Assembly (NCBI GenBank): GCA_018268035.1
Contig: JAFDXI010000145.1
Span: 1-64,000 of the forward strand
Reading direction: 5' to 3'
From: Bacteroidota bacterium
GTDB taxonomy: Bacteria; Bacteroidota; Bacteroidia; Chitinophagales; Chitinophagaceae
Length of the DNA: 64,000 nucleotides
The translations under genes and the position numbers were made by a program. Shown here in pieces: positions 46,026 to 54,948 of the stretch. The notes under the pieces were generated by a model. It made no database searches. It was not told the origin of the DNA and worked only from the letters and a program-made list of their open reading frames with translations. How positions within the stretch are numbered: position 1 is the stretch's first letter; each line of letters opens with the position of its first letter.

Positions 46026-47216
46026 TTAAAAGAAATATTCTGTGCGGTATGGATACCTTTTTGTGTAAAGTGATTTTACATTTTGAAGTATTGCTGCTCT
46101 CAGGTTATCTATATTTCTTTTTTCAATCGCTGAAATAAAAACTGCATTGCCACCTGTTTCATTTTGCCATCTTTCTTCTAATTGCCGCATTAATTCAATT
46201 CTTGTTTCTTCATCCAGCCACTCATCAAAAGTGTTGACTTCATAAAGCTCTGTTTTATTAAAAACCGTGAGCACAGGCTTGTCGTGTGCGGATAAATCCT
46301 GCAAAGTTTTATTTACAGTTTTCATCTGCTCTTCATATTTCGGGTGTGAGATATCCACAACGTGCAACAACAAATCAGCTTCCCTAACTTCATCCAAAGT
46401 ACTCTTAAAACTTTCTATAAGGTGATGTGGTAGTTTGCGGATAAAGCCAACTGTATCGCTTAGCAAAAATGGTGTGGTTTCAAAAACTACTTTACGGGTT
46501 GTTGTGTCTAATGTTGCGAACAATTTATTCTCAGCAAAGACATCACTTTTGCTGAGTAGGTTCATGATGGTGCTTTTGCCCACATTAGTATATCCTACTA
46601 ATGAAACGCGGATAAATTCACCTCTTTCTTTTCTTTGAGTAAATGCCTGCTTATCTATATCAGCCAGCCTTTTGCGCAGCAAAGAAATTTTATTACGGAC
46701 AATACGCCTGTCTGTTTCAATTTCAGTTTCTCCAGGCCCTCTTGTACCAATACCGCCCCCTAATCTTTCGAGGTGTTTCCACATGCCGCGTAGCCTTGGT
46801 AAAATATATTGATATTGCGCCAGTTCAACCTGTGCTTTAGCACGGGCAGTTTTAGCGCGGCGGGCAAAAATGTCGAGGATCAAATCACTTCTGTCAATGG
46901 TTTTAGCTCCGGTTGCTTTTTCTATATTAGTGATTTGAGAGCCGCTCAATTCATCGTCAAAAATGATAATGTTGACCTGGTGCCTTTTTACATAATCAGC
47001 TACTTCTTCCAGTTTACCTTTTCCAAGAAAAGTTTTATTATCTGGTTGGGCAAGTTTTTGAATAAACGATTTCCTGGTTTTTGCCCCGGCTGTTTCTGCA
47101 AGGAAAGACAGTTCATCTAAATATTCGAGGACATTCTGTTCGGACTGGTCTTTTTGTATTACACCTACAAGTACTGCTGTTTCTTCAGCATGAATTTGTT
47201 GCTTTATCTCAATCAA
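46026..47216 (-). CDS. hflX: Ribosome-associated GTPase HflX
   Basis: This 396-residue GTPase has an N-terminal HflX domain (about 1-180) followed by a coiled coil and a TRAFAC G domain. G motifs: G1 GYTNVGKST, G2 region with TTRKVV, G3 DTVGF, G4 NKTE. Preceding motif TRGPGETEIETDRR is typical of HflX. It binds the 50S subunit and helps split stalled ribosomes, often after heat or antibiotic stress. The start is TTG 47216; no upstream ATG fits and the frame is closed by stops a few codons before it. The tRNA-Asn gene lies 62 bases after its stop. Confidence 0.94.
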   Translation of the reverse strand: MIEIKQQIHAEETAVLVGVIQKDQSEQNVLEYLDELSFLAETAGAKTRKSFIQKLAQPDNKTFLGKGKLEEVADYVKRHQVNIIIFDDELSGSQITNIEKATGAKTIDRSDLILDIFARRAKTARAKAQVELAQYQYILPRLRGMWKHLERLGGGIGTRGPGETEIETDRRIVRNKISLLRKRLADIDKQAFTQRKERGEFIRVSLVGYTNVGKSTIMNLLSKSDVFAENKLFATLDTTTRKVVFETTPFLLSDTVGFIRKLPHHLIESFKSTLDEVREADLLLHVVDISHPKYEEQMKTVNKTLQDLSAHDKPVLTVFNKTELYEVNTFDEWLDEETRIELMRQLEERWQNETGGNAVFISAIEKRNIDNLRAAILQNVKSLYTKRYPYRTEYFF

Positions 47217-47267
47217 AGAATGATTAGTTTTTTATCAAAATGTACAAAAATTTTCTTGTCACCAAAA

Positions 47268-48023
47268 TTATAATCCGCTAAGTGTAATGCCAACAGATAT
47301 GGGATGGATTACCGGTCCGGCACCAGTCTTCAGGAAGTTGGTTAACTGATAAGAGCCATCAATAGAAAAATGTCCATAGCCAATGCGGGCAGTGGCAGCG
47401 AAACGGGTTGAATTGATGAATTGCTTATCGTATTCTTTCTGGATGTATTTACTGTCATAAATAGAACGGGCACTTGCGTCCACATAGTTTTTGCCTTTGG
47501 TATGTGCGCTCAATAAAAATCCACCTTTCACACCAAGAGCAAATTTGAAACCCTTATCTGGCTGAGCAGGGTTGGCAGAATAACGAAGTTCCAAAGGCAC
47601 TTCAACAAAAGTGGTCGTGAGTTTAAATTTATCAAAATGATTAGAAGTAGCCACATCTGTAAAAGGTAATGTTGAAGTAGTGGATTTCAGGTTGATGTAG
47701 GTTTTTGAAAAAAAGATATTGCTGCTGCCAAGACCTAAACCAATACCGACACTCAGATGAGGGCTATTTTGAAATGGTTTATCAAGCATCACATAAAAAT
47801 TAAAATGCCTTGAGAACCCCGATGTATTGACGCTGTCCGGCACATTTGGCCACATATCCATACCATATTGTAGCATAAAGTGGTCATTAGCTCTGGTGCT
47901 GAGGTCAAGTTTTGACCAGTTTTTATTAACTTTTTTCTCTGAAGTAGTGGTCGTAGAATCAACCTGTGACTTTGCAATAACGGAAACTGTTATCAAACTG
48001 AACAGCAGGAAAAATTTTTTCAT
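47268..48023 (-). CDS. Secreted outer-membrane beta-barrel protein
   Basis: This 251-residue protein has a signal peptide (MKKFFLLFSLITVSVIAKSQ). The rest is a series of alternating strands that fit a small outer-membrane barrel of the PorT/OMP_b-brl type common in Bacteroidota: for example LSVGIGLGLGSSNIFF, VEVPLELRYS, FKFALGVKGGFLLSA, FAATARIGYGHFSIDGSYQL and a terminal ISVGITLSGL. The VEVPLELRY and GVKGGFLL motifs are family hallmarks. Function is unknown. It lies 51 bases upstream of hflX in the same direction. Confidence 0.78.
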   Translation of the reverse strand: MKKFFLLFSLITVSVIAKSQVDSTTTTSEKKVNKNWSKLDLSTRANDHFMLQYGMDMWPNVPDSVNTSGFSRHFNFYVMLDKPFQNSPHLSVGIGLGLGSSNIFFSKTYINLKSTTSTLPFTDVATSNHFDKFKLTTTFVEVPLELRYSANPAQPDKGFKFALGVKGGFLLSAHTKGKNYVDASARSIYDSKYIQKEYDKQFINSTRFAATARIGYGHFSIDGSYQLTNFLKTGAGPVIHPISVGITLSGL

Positions 48024-48282
48024 TGAATGATTTTAATTTTAAGTGTTATTGCTGGCAGAAAATTATTTTTAAATTTAATTTCAACATTCTGCAATAGTGG
48101 ACTGGTTTTATTAGTGCGGGCAAAAATAAATGAATTCAACCTACTCATGCGGTTAAAATAACGCAAAATAAATAATACTAAAATCTGTCTTTTAAAATGA
48201 AAATTTTGCCTCAGTTTTATGTTTTTTGATTTTAATCATTATTTTACGCCTAAATTATAAGTACCCTGAAAATTTGAAAGTA

Positions 48283-48651
48283 ATGAAAATATTAGTTGCA
48301 GAAGATGACGAAATAATGCGGGAGTCAATCAAACACATGTTAAAGCAGGAAGGACTTACTGTCATATCCGCTGAAAATGGCCGCGATGCAATTGACCTTT
48401 TCCTCGCTGATACACCTGATCTTGTTATTACAGATATTTTGATGCCTTTTATTTCGGGCCTTGAGTTTATTGATGTTATCCGCAACAGCAGCCGGCAGGT
48501 ACCGATCATTGTTTTATCTGCAATGGATGAAGAAGACACTGTAATGGAGGCATTTAATATGGGTGCTGATGATTTTTTAACCAAACCGGTTAAGTCAAGT
48601 GAATTATCTATTCGTTTGAAAAGACTGATGAAGAAAAAGCCGGGTAAATAA
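48283..48651 (+). CDS. Single-domain response regulator
   Basis: This 122-residue receiver domain has the acidic pair in VAEDDE, the phospho-acceptor in LVITDILMPFISG, the threonine/serine switch in IIVLSAMDEEDT and a Lys in LTKPVK. There is no output domain. Start ATG 48283 was chosen over an upstream in-frame ATG at 48226, because the receiver fold begins there. Such lone receivers often relay or sequester phosphoryl groups. The gene is convergent with the Fe-S protein gene, and no kinase is adjacent, so it may serve one of the two kinases in this window or a distant one. Confidence 0.9.
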   Translation: MKILVAEDDEIMRESIKHMLKQEGLTVISAENGRDAIDLFLADTPDLVITDILMPFISGLEFIDVIRNSSRQVPIIVLSAMDEEDTVMEAFNMGADDFLTKPVKSSELSIRLKRLMKKKPGK

Positions 48652-48694
48652 TTTTTTCTACATCATTCGTTTAACAAATTCTGCTATTTTAATC

Positions 48695-50011
48695 TCAGGA
48701 TGATGCCCATTTATCTCTTTCGTCAGGAGAAAATTTCCACGGTGCAAAATTGTTTTCAATATTACTAAACATAGCATTCCATTCCTGTGGAGCATTGCTT
48801 TCTTCCATAATCAAATAGCGGCGCAACTGAATGATGATATCTAAAGGATTGATACTAACCGGACATTCTTCCACACATGCCTGGCAGGTTGTGCAGGCTC
48901 TCAATTCTTCAGTGGTGATATAATCATGTAACAAAGTTTTGCCATCATCTTCAAATGTTTTATTCTTATTCAAATTACGACCCACCTCTTCAGCCCTGTC
49001 ACGGGTTTTCATCATAATTAATCTTGGGCTTAATACTTTGCCTGTAATGTTAGCCGGGCAGGCAGCAGTGCATCTTCCACATTCGGTGCAACTATAAGCA
49101 TCCAGTAAATTTTTCCAACTCAGATCAAAAATATCTTTAGCGCCGAATCTTTTTGGAGGCGCTGCGGAAGCTTCAGTGGGTGCCTGTTCTGGCTGCATCA
49201 TATACAATACTTCTTTTTGTATATCACTCATATTTTCCAGCTTGCCTTTTGGCTCAAGGTTGGCATAATAGGCGTTGGGGAATGCAAATAATATATGAAG
49301 ATGTTTTGAATAAGGTAAGTAATTCAAGAATGCAAAAATGCCAATGATGTGCAGCCACCAACATGTTCTTTCAAGAATCATTAATGAATGGTCACTCATA
49401 CCAGACAGTAATGGATGCAACCATTGTGAGAATGCAAAATTGCCGGTAATGTGTTCTGCATATTCACCATAACCCCTCATTTGCATCAGGGTGTCGGAAG
49501 CATTCATCGTTAAGAAAAAACTCATCAATAAGATTTCAGTAATCAGGATATAATTGGCGTCACTCTTTGGCCAGCCATCCAGTTCTTTCATCCACAAACG
49601 TTTTACATGTAAAACATTCCTCCTTATTAAAAAAATAATACATACCGTGAGTACACCAATAGCCAGCAATTCAAAACCATTGATGAGCCAGGGATAAACA
49701 ATACCCAATGGTTTGGCAAAAACACGGTGTGTTCCAAACAAACCATCAATAACAATTTCCAGCACTTCAATATTGATGATGATGAAACCCGCATAGATAA
49801 TAAAATGCATGACAGCTACCAGCGGGTTACGGAACATTTTCTTCTGTCCGAATGCAAGGAGCAAAACATTTCTCCACCTTAATCTTTTGTTATCGGAAAT
49901 GTTTTCTTCTCTGCCTGATAAAATATTTCTTCTAATCTGGCCAATATTTTTTGAGAAAAACCAGATTGCAAAAATGGTGATGGCAATAAATAATATTTGT
50001 AAAGCAATCAT
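48695..50011 (-). CDS. Membrane-bound (Fe-S) oxidoreductase, HdrE/NarI-like fused to a ferredoxin domain
   Basis: This 438-residue protein begins with about six hydrophobic helices containing histidines that can ligate heme, as in nitrate reductase gamma-type proteins. The C-terminal half (from about 305) is a two-cluster ferredoxin domain: CTECGRCTAACPANITG and, further on, CTTCQACVEECPVSINP. This architecture belongs to HdrD/E-like electron-transfer proteins in Bacteroidota. In related genomes a cysteine-rich CCG-domain subunit is often adjacent, but none is seen here. It probably passes electrons from a quinone pool to an unknown partner. It is convergent with the lone response regulator. 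Confidence 0.85.
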   Translation of the reverse strand: MIALQILFIAITIFAIWFFSKNIGQIRRNILSGREENISDNKRLRWRNVLLLAFGQKKMFRNPLVAVMHFIIYAGFIIINIEVLEIVIDGLFGTHRVFAKPLGIVYPWLINGFELLAIGVLTVCIIFLIRRNVLHVKRLWMKELDGWPKSDANYILITEILLMSFFLTMNASDTLMQMRGYGEYAEHITGNFAFSQWLHPLLSGMSDHSLMILERTCWWLHIIGIFAFLNYLPYSKHLHILFAFPNAYYANLEPKGKLENMSDIQKEVLYMMQPEQAPTEASAAPPKRFGAKDIFDLSWKNLLDAYSCTECGRCTAACPANITGKVLSPRLIMMKTRDRAEEVGRNLNKNKTFEDDGKTLLHDYITTEELRACTTCQACVEECPVSINPLDIIIQLRRYLIMEESNAPQEWNAMFSNIENNFAPWKFSPDERDKWASS

Positions 50012-50587
50012 GTGTTTTGTTTCAATTTATTAAATCAATAGTTCCTGGCAGGAAGTTTATTATGAAGTTATGCCTGACCTGCAATCAGAAACATTACTGA
50101 TTGCGAAGATAAAGTTTTAGCTGAATGCTATTCCTTCGAAAACGGTTGAAAATTTGCCTGACTGTAAAACAGTGAAGATGATCAATTAGCAGACCTGTTA
50201 ATATTTATAAATTGAAACATCAAAACAATAACAATAATATTTCACAATTTTTGGTTGAAAGCTTCTAAGCAATAAAAATTAAAAAGCAGAGTCGCAAATT
50301 TTTATATTGAAAAAGCGATGATATAATTAGCGTTACAAGTTTTGCGGAATTGAATGAAATTGATTGATCGTGCAACAACTTCAGGATAGGCAACAATTCC
50401 AGGGACAAAAACACAAAATAAATTGAAGAGATTTTGCGGAAAAAACCATTTAAGAATAAAACGGCTTTGTTTAGAGAGCAGTCAATTGTTTTCGTAAAAA
50501 AATGATATCTGTATTTTAGGGAACCGGTAACCTACTGCACAGTTATTTTTTATTTTTCTCCGAAATTTATCGCTGAAAAATAAACTC
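50012..50587. other. Intergenic region between the Fe-S gene and the glycoside hydrolase
   Basis: These 576 AT-rich bases lie upstream of two divergent genes. I see no open frame of weight, no tRNA or riboswitch fold. The only structured element is a small palindrome near 50042. Short A/T-runs and a few GC-rich words (near 50521, ACCGGT) are the rest. Confidence 0.5.
50042..50054. promoter_or_regulatory. Candidate operator palindrome upstream of the Fe-S gene
   Basis: TTCCTGGCAGGAA has two 6-base arms (TTCCTG and CAGGAA) around one G. It lies 30 bases upstream of the minus-strand Fe-S gene. The regulator is unknown. Confidence 0.25.
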
Positions 50588-52265
50588 ATGAGAAAACAAC
50601 TGTTGCTTATCTTTTTAGCAGTTCTGATTGTTGCAAGTAATTTAAAAGCTTCTGATACTTTAAAACAGTGGCAGGTCTTTGAAATAAAAATGACTGCTGA
50701 AAAAAATTATGAGCACCCTTATTTGTTCGTTCCAACAAAAAATGATAAAGATATTGTATATGCTGTATTTAAGGGTGTAAATGGAGAAGCAATGGGAAAG
50801 ACAATTACAGTAGCCGGTTTCTGGAATGGGGGAAATGAATGGATAATTCGCTTTGCACCACCTTTCCATGGTCAATGGCAGTATAATACAATTTCTGCAG
50901 ATAAAAGACTCAATAACATTAAAGGAAATATTATAGTTACAGCCTGGGACATAAACGAAAAGAATGAAAATCCAATACGGCGTGGTTTTGTACAGATAAT
51001 GAAAAATGGTGAAAATGCAGGACACTATTTTAAATATGCAGATGGTACTCCATTCCTATGGATTGCTGATACCTGGTGGGACTGGACAGATAAAAGACTT
51101 CAATTCTCAACTTTTAAAAATCTTGTTGATGATCGCTCTGCAAAAGGTTTTAACATCGGGCAAATATTTATTGCGGCAAATGGATGGAGCCGCGAAAGTT
51201 CACTGTTGGATGAAACTTATTCTATTCCCGACATTCAGCAATTAAAAAAAAGTGGACAGCATGATCGCTTATGCAAACAGTCAAGGTATAACAGTATGGA
51301 TTCAAGGATGGTGGAGCAGGGAAGATCTCAATGAAACTGCAGGTGCTGAAAAAATAAAACGTTGGTGGCATTATCTTATCAGTCGCTATGCTGCATACAA
51401 TGTGATATGGGTGTTGGCGGGTGAATATAACATGAATAATTATGGAGGATTTCCACTTTCATTTTGGAAAGAGCTTGGCAGGTTTGTAAAAGATAAAGAC
51501 CCTTATGATCGTATTGTGAGTGTGCATAACACACCTCCCGGCTGGGCAGGTGGGGCAGATGCACCGCAATGGAGTACTGCAGAAATATTGCATGAAGAAA
51601 AATGGCTCTACTATAATCAAAGCCAGGTGGGTCATGGAAAATGGTACAATGAGATGATTCCGTGGGTTGTTTCAGAAGCATACAAAAAAAGTCCGGCAAA
51701 ACCAATAGTTGTAACAGAGCCCTGGTATGAGTTTACTGAAGGAAGCGCACCTGCTATTGATATTCGATTTGGTGCATGGAGCGCAATTCTTTCCGGCGCT
51801 TCTGGTCATACTTATGGAGGAGGACATTTATGGCTTGCTTACACTCCTGAAACCTCAGAAGGTGATCATAATTCCTGGCCTTTGGATAAAGATCCTGCTA
51901 AAAATACGCTTGATTATCCTGGCGCACTTTCTATCAGTTATCTCTCCAATTTTTTCAAAAAAATACAATGGTGGAATTTGTCGTCTCATCCTGAATTGCT
52001 GCATGAGTATCCCGCAAAATATTGTTTTGCCAGACCTGGTGAAGAATATGTTATCTATTTAAGATATGCAGGCGGAGTAAAAGTTGATCTGCAGCCATCT
52101 TCTACAAACGACATCTTTGAATATTATTGGTTTGATCCAGGCAGTGGAAAGTATTACCAGACAAATGAAATCAAAGGTGGTGTTATGCAATACTTTTCTG
52201 CACCTGAATCTTATCCAGAAGAAAAAAATTTTAAAGATTGGGTGCTGTATATTCATAAAAAATAA
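50588..52265 (+). pseudogene. Frameshifted DUF5060/DUF4038 glycoside hydrolase
   Basis: Two overlapping frames (50588-51334 and 51252-52265) form one protein of about 558 residues: signal peptide, a DUF5060 beta-sandwich (WQVFEIKMTAEKNYEHPY, about 25-115) and a DUF4038 apiosidase-like (beta/alpha)8 domain (DGTPFLWIADTWWDW, then VWIQGWWSRE, VLAGEYNMN, VTEPWYE, GASGHTYGGGHLW). The catalytic acid candidates lie in GEYN and TEPWYE in the second part. The break is at an A8 run (51244-51251): with seven A the frame continues as LKKVDSMIAYAN. It is either a real frameshift, a slippage-expressed gene or a sequencing error. Related enzymes cleave plant cell-wall sugars. Confidence 0.8.
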
Positions 52266-52383
52266 AATCAGGTGATGCTGTTTTGGTATATAGAAAACCT
52301 ATGAACGCTTGGAAATTAAGGACTATATTTTTTTCAATAGACAGACACTTTCCCTTTCATAGTATCTTCCCCATATCAGCTTT

Positions 52384-52416
52384 CGCCTCTGGCGTAACTT
52401 GTCCGCCTCTGGCGGA
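52384..52416. repeat. Tandem GC-rich palindromes (CGCCTCTGGCG)
   Basis: Two copies of the 11-base palindrome CGCCTCTGGCG (52384-52394 and 52404-52414) lie 9 bases apart in an AT-rich intergenic region; the second is extended to TCCGCCTCTGGCGGA. They are far more GC-rich than their surroundings. They resemble REP-like repeats and may occur elsewhere in the genome. Confidence 0.6.
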
Positions 52417-52545
52417 TGAAATATTAAGAGGTAAAATCTATCTTCATTTGTCGGGCAATGTTGTTTAGAAATTTAGTTTTCCTGTTATTTTATTTTTATT
52501 TACAATGTTTACTCTTACTTTAGGCAACAACTAAAAAGCCTTTCT

Positions 52546-52553
52546 TATTTTTG
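52546..52553 (+). promoter_or_regulatory. Candidate -7 promoter element for the phosphoribosyltransferase gene
   Basis: TATTTTTG fits TAnnTTTG and ends only 5 bases before the ATG at 52559. A transcript starting at the usual distance would be leaderless or nearly so. Confidence 0.35.
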
Positions 52554-52558
52554 AAAAT

Positions 52559-53086
52559 ATGGAAAACAGAACAATACTCACAGGTGAAGCTGCTGCTGAA
52601 AAAATGCATCGTATAGCTTTGGAAGTTGCAGAGCAGCTTTGCGAAGACAATACAGAACTGATTATTATTGGTATTGAAGGCGCAGGTAAATTTGGTATTA
52701 AAGGCACGGGCAAGTTTATTGCATCAAAAATTTCAGGTTACCTGGAAAAATATATGTCATCTCCAATAAAGTTGATTTCACTGCACCTTGACAAACAAAA
52801 ACCAGCTGTTATTACTTTAAGTGAAGAACTGAATTTTGATGATAAAAATATTTTATTGATAGACGATGTGAGTAATTCAGGCAAGACACTGATGTATGCT
52901 TTAAAACCTTTCATGCAATATCATCCCAAATCAATACAAACTTTAGTGATGGTGGAACGTATGCATAAGCAATTTCCGATAAAACCTGATTTTGTAGGGT
53001 ATTCCATTGCAACTGCTCCTGACGATTATGTGCAGGTAGAGGAAGCAAATGGTCAAATCACAGCGTCTATTGTTTCTTCCAATTAA
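52559..53086 (+). CDS. PyrR-like phosphoribosyltransferase
   Basis: This 175-residue protein has the type I phosphoribosyltransferase fold. The PRPP loop reads ILLIDDVSNSGKTLMYAL. An N-terminal helix and strand with ELIIIGIEGAGKFG (flexible loop side), and the later VMVERMHKQFPIKPDFVGY, fit PyrR-like or hypoxanthine-type enzymes of about 175 residues. The base substrate cannot be assigned; if PyrR-like it may act on uracil. The promoter box (52546) is almost adjacent to the ATG. The phosphohexomutase gene starts 40 bases after it. Confidence 0.8.
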   Translation: MENRTILTGEAAAEKMHRIALEVAEQLCEDNTELIIIGIEGAGKFGIKGTGKFIASKISGYLEKYMSSPIKLISLHLDKQKPAVITLSEELNFDDKNILLIDDVSNSGKTLMYALKPFMQYHPKSIQTLVMVERMHKQFPIKPDFVGYSIATAPDDYVQVEEANGQITASIVSSN

Positions 53087-53126
53087 TTCTATATTTTCAA
53101 ATTTTTATAAACAAAAAATTTTAATC

Positions 53127-54857
53127 ATGGATGCAACGGTACAATCAAAAATAGATACCTGGCTTAATGGTAATTATGATGATGAAACAAAGAATGCAAT
53201 AAAAGCATTACAAAAAGAAAATAACGAAACGGAACTAACGGAATCATTTTATAAAAACCTTGAATTTGGCACTGGTGGTTTGCGGGGTTTGATGGGTGTG
53301 GGAACCAACCGAATGAATAAATATACTGTGGGTATGGCAACTCAGGGTTTTGCAAATTACCTGAAGAAAACTTTGGGTGATACTGAAATAAAAATTGCCA
53401 TAGCTCATGACTGCCGCAACAACAGTCGCTTTTTTGCAGAAACCACAGCCAATGTTTTTGCAGCAAATGGAATTAAAGTCTTTTTATTTGAATCATTACG
53501 GCCTACACCGGAGCTGAGTTTTACCATCAGGCATTTGCGATTGAATGGTGGTGTTGTGGTTACTGCTTCACATAATCCAAAAGAATATAATGGGTATAAA
53601 GCTTATTGGAATGATGGTGGACAATTGGTGCCCCCGCATGATAAAAATGTGATTAAAGAAGTGGAAGCAATCAAAAGTGTGGATGATGTAAAATTCAGTG
53701 GTGGCGAATACAATATCACCATCATCGGGAAAGATATGGATGATGCTTATATCAACATGGTGAAAGGCCTGAGCGTATATCCTGATGTGATTGCAAAACA
53801 ACATGACCTTAAAATTGTTTATACGCCCATTCATGGTTCGGGTATCATGCTCGTACCAAAAACATTGGCTGCATTTGGCTTTGACAATGTAACTATTGTT
53901 ACCGCACAGGAAAAACCTGATGGTAATTTTCCTACCGTTGTTTATCCCAATCCGGAAGAAAGTGAAACTATGAGCATTGGCTTAAAGAAAGCTGCGGAAA
54001 TAAATGCAGATATTTTGCTGGGTACTGACCCTGATGCTGACAGAGTAGGCATTGGTATTAAAAATCATAAAGGAGAATGGGTTTTGATGAATGGCAACCA
54101 AACTGCTGTTCTTGCAATATCTTATATGCTGGAAGCACGTAAAGCAAAGGGTATTGCACAGCCTAACGATATGGTGATAAAAACCATTGTAACTTCTTAC
54201 ATGATTGATGAAATCGCCAGAAAAAATAATGTAGCCTGCTACAATGTCCTCACCGGTTTTAAATGGATTGCTGAACTGATAAAAGAAAAAGAAGGAAAAG
54301 AAAATTATATCATTGGCGGTGAAGAAAGTTTTGGTTTGATGGTGGGAGACAGATTGAGGGATAAAGATGCCGTATCTGCTGTTGCGTTTTTATGTGAGAT
54401 GGCAGCGTATGAAAAAAATAAAGGTGTTGCATTATATGATAAACTGATAGACCTCTATATTGAATATGGTTTTTATTATGAAGAGTTGATCAGTATAACT
54501 AAAAAAGGCATGCGTGGCCAGGAAGAAATTGCAGAGATGATGCAGTCATACAGGGATAATCCTCCTGCAAAAATTAACCGGTCTGCAGTTGTTGAATTAT
54601 TGGACTATGACCTGCAGCAGGGAAAAAATATTATGACTGGTGAAACATGGAAAATCAACCTGCCTAAGAGTAATGTATTGCAGTTTAAACTCGAAGATGG
54701 ATCAAAAATTTCTGCAAGGCCAAGTGGTACTGAACCTAAAATAAAATTTTATTTCAGCGTACATGATAAACTGGATAGCAAAGAAAAATTTGATGCTATG
54801 CTGACTGCACACAAGAAAAGAATACAGGATATTATTACTGATATGAAATTGAAATAA
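53127..54857 (+). CDS. Phosphoglucomutase/phosphomannomutase (phospho-sugar mutase)
   Basis: This 576-residue enzyme interconverts hexose-1- and hexose-6-phosphates. The phosphoserine loop is TASHNPKEYNGYK and the metal loop is DPDADRVGI (both characteristic of alpha-D-phosphohexomutases). The sugar loop GGEESFGL and phosphate-binding loop RPSGTEPKIKFY follow. Start ATG 53127 was chosen over an in-frame upstream start at 53049, which lies inside the preceding gene. It resembles PgcA-type enzymes of Bacteroidota. Role: glycogen or surface polysaccharide precursor supply. A strong terminator follows 21 bases after the stop. Confidence 0.95.
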   Translation: MDATVQSKIDTWLNGNYDDETKNAIKALQKENNETELTESFYKNLEFGTGGLRGLMGVGTNRMNKYTVGMATQGFANYLKKTLGDTEIKIAIAHDCRNNSRFFAETTANVFAANGIKVFLFESLRPTPELSFTIRHLRLNGGVVVTASHNPKEYNGYKAYWNDGGQLVPPHDKNVIKEVEAIKSVDDVKFSGGEYNITIIGKDMDDAYINMVKGLSVYPDVIAKQHDLKIVYTPIHGSGIMLVPKTLAAFGFDNVTIVTAQEKPDGNFPTVVYPNPEESETMSIGLKKAAEINADILLGTDPDADRVGIGIKNHKGEWVLMNGNQTAVLAISYMLEARKAKGIAQPNDMVIKTIVTSYMIDEIARKNNVACYNVLTGFKWIAELIKEKEGKENYIIGGEESFGLMVGDRLRDKDAVSAVAFLCEMAAYEKNKGVALYDKLIDLYIEYGFYYEELISITKKGMRGQEEIAEMMQSYRDNPPAKINRSAVVELLDYDLQQGKNIMTGETWKINLPKSNVLQFKLEDGSKISARPSGTEPKIKFYFSVHDKLDSKEKFDAMLTAHKKRIQDIITDMKLK

Positions 54858-54878
54858 GGTGTTGAAATATTAATTGAC

Positions 54879-54909
54879 AAACGTCATCCTGCAAAAAAGG
54901 ATGACGTTT
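54879..54909. terminator. Intrinsic terminator after the phospho-sugar mutase gene
   Basis: A 12-base-pair stem (AAACGTCATCCT with AGGATGACGTTT, loop of about 7 bases) is followed by a T-rich stretch. It separates the mutase from queG. Confidence 0.85.
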
Positions 54910-54940
54910 TGATTTTAAAAAATGATAACTTTTAAGAATA

Positions 54941-54948
54941 TAGTTTTG
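54941..54948 (+). promoter_or_regulatory. Candidate -7 promoter element overlapping the queG start
   Basis: TAGTTTTG fits TAnnTTTG and its last base is the first base of the GTG at 54948. If it is used, transcription would begin near the TTG at 54954 and the messenger would be leaderless. Confidence 0.35.

Noticed and set aside
50012-50587. Possible riboswitch or small RNA in the long gap upstream of the glycoside hydrolase
   Set aside because: I found no conserved riboswitch core, no terminator-antiterminator pair and no strong stem beyond a 13-base palindrome.
52283-52468. A short frame covering the GC-rich palindromes
   Set aside because: It has no recognisable protein features and its composition is dominated by the repeat.
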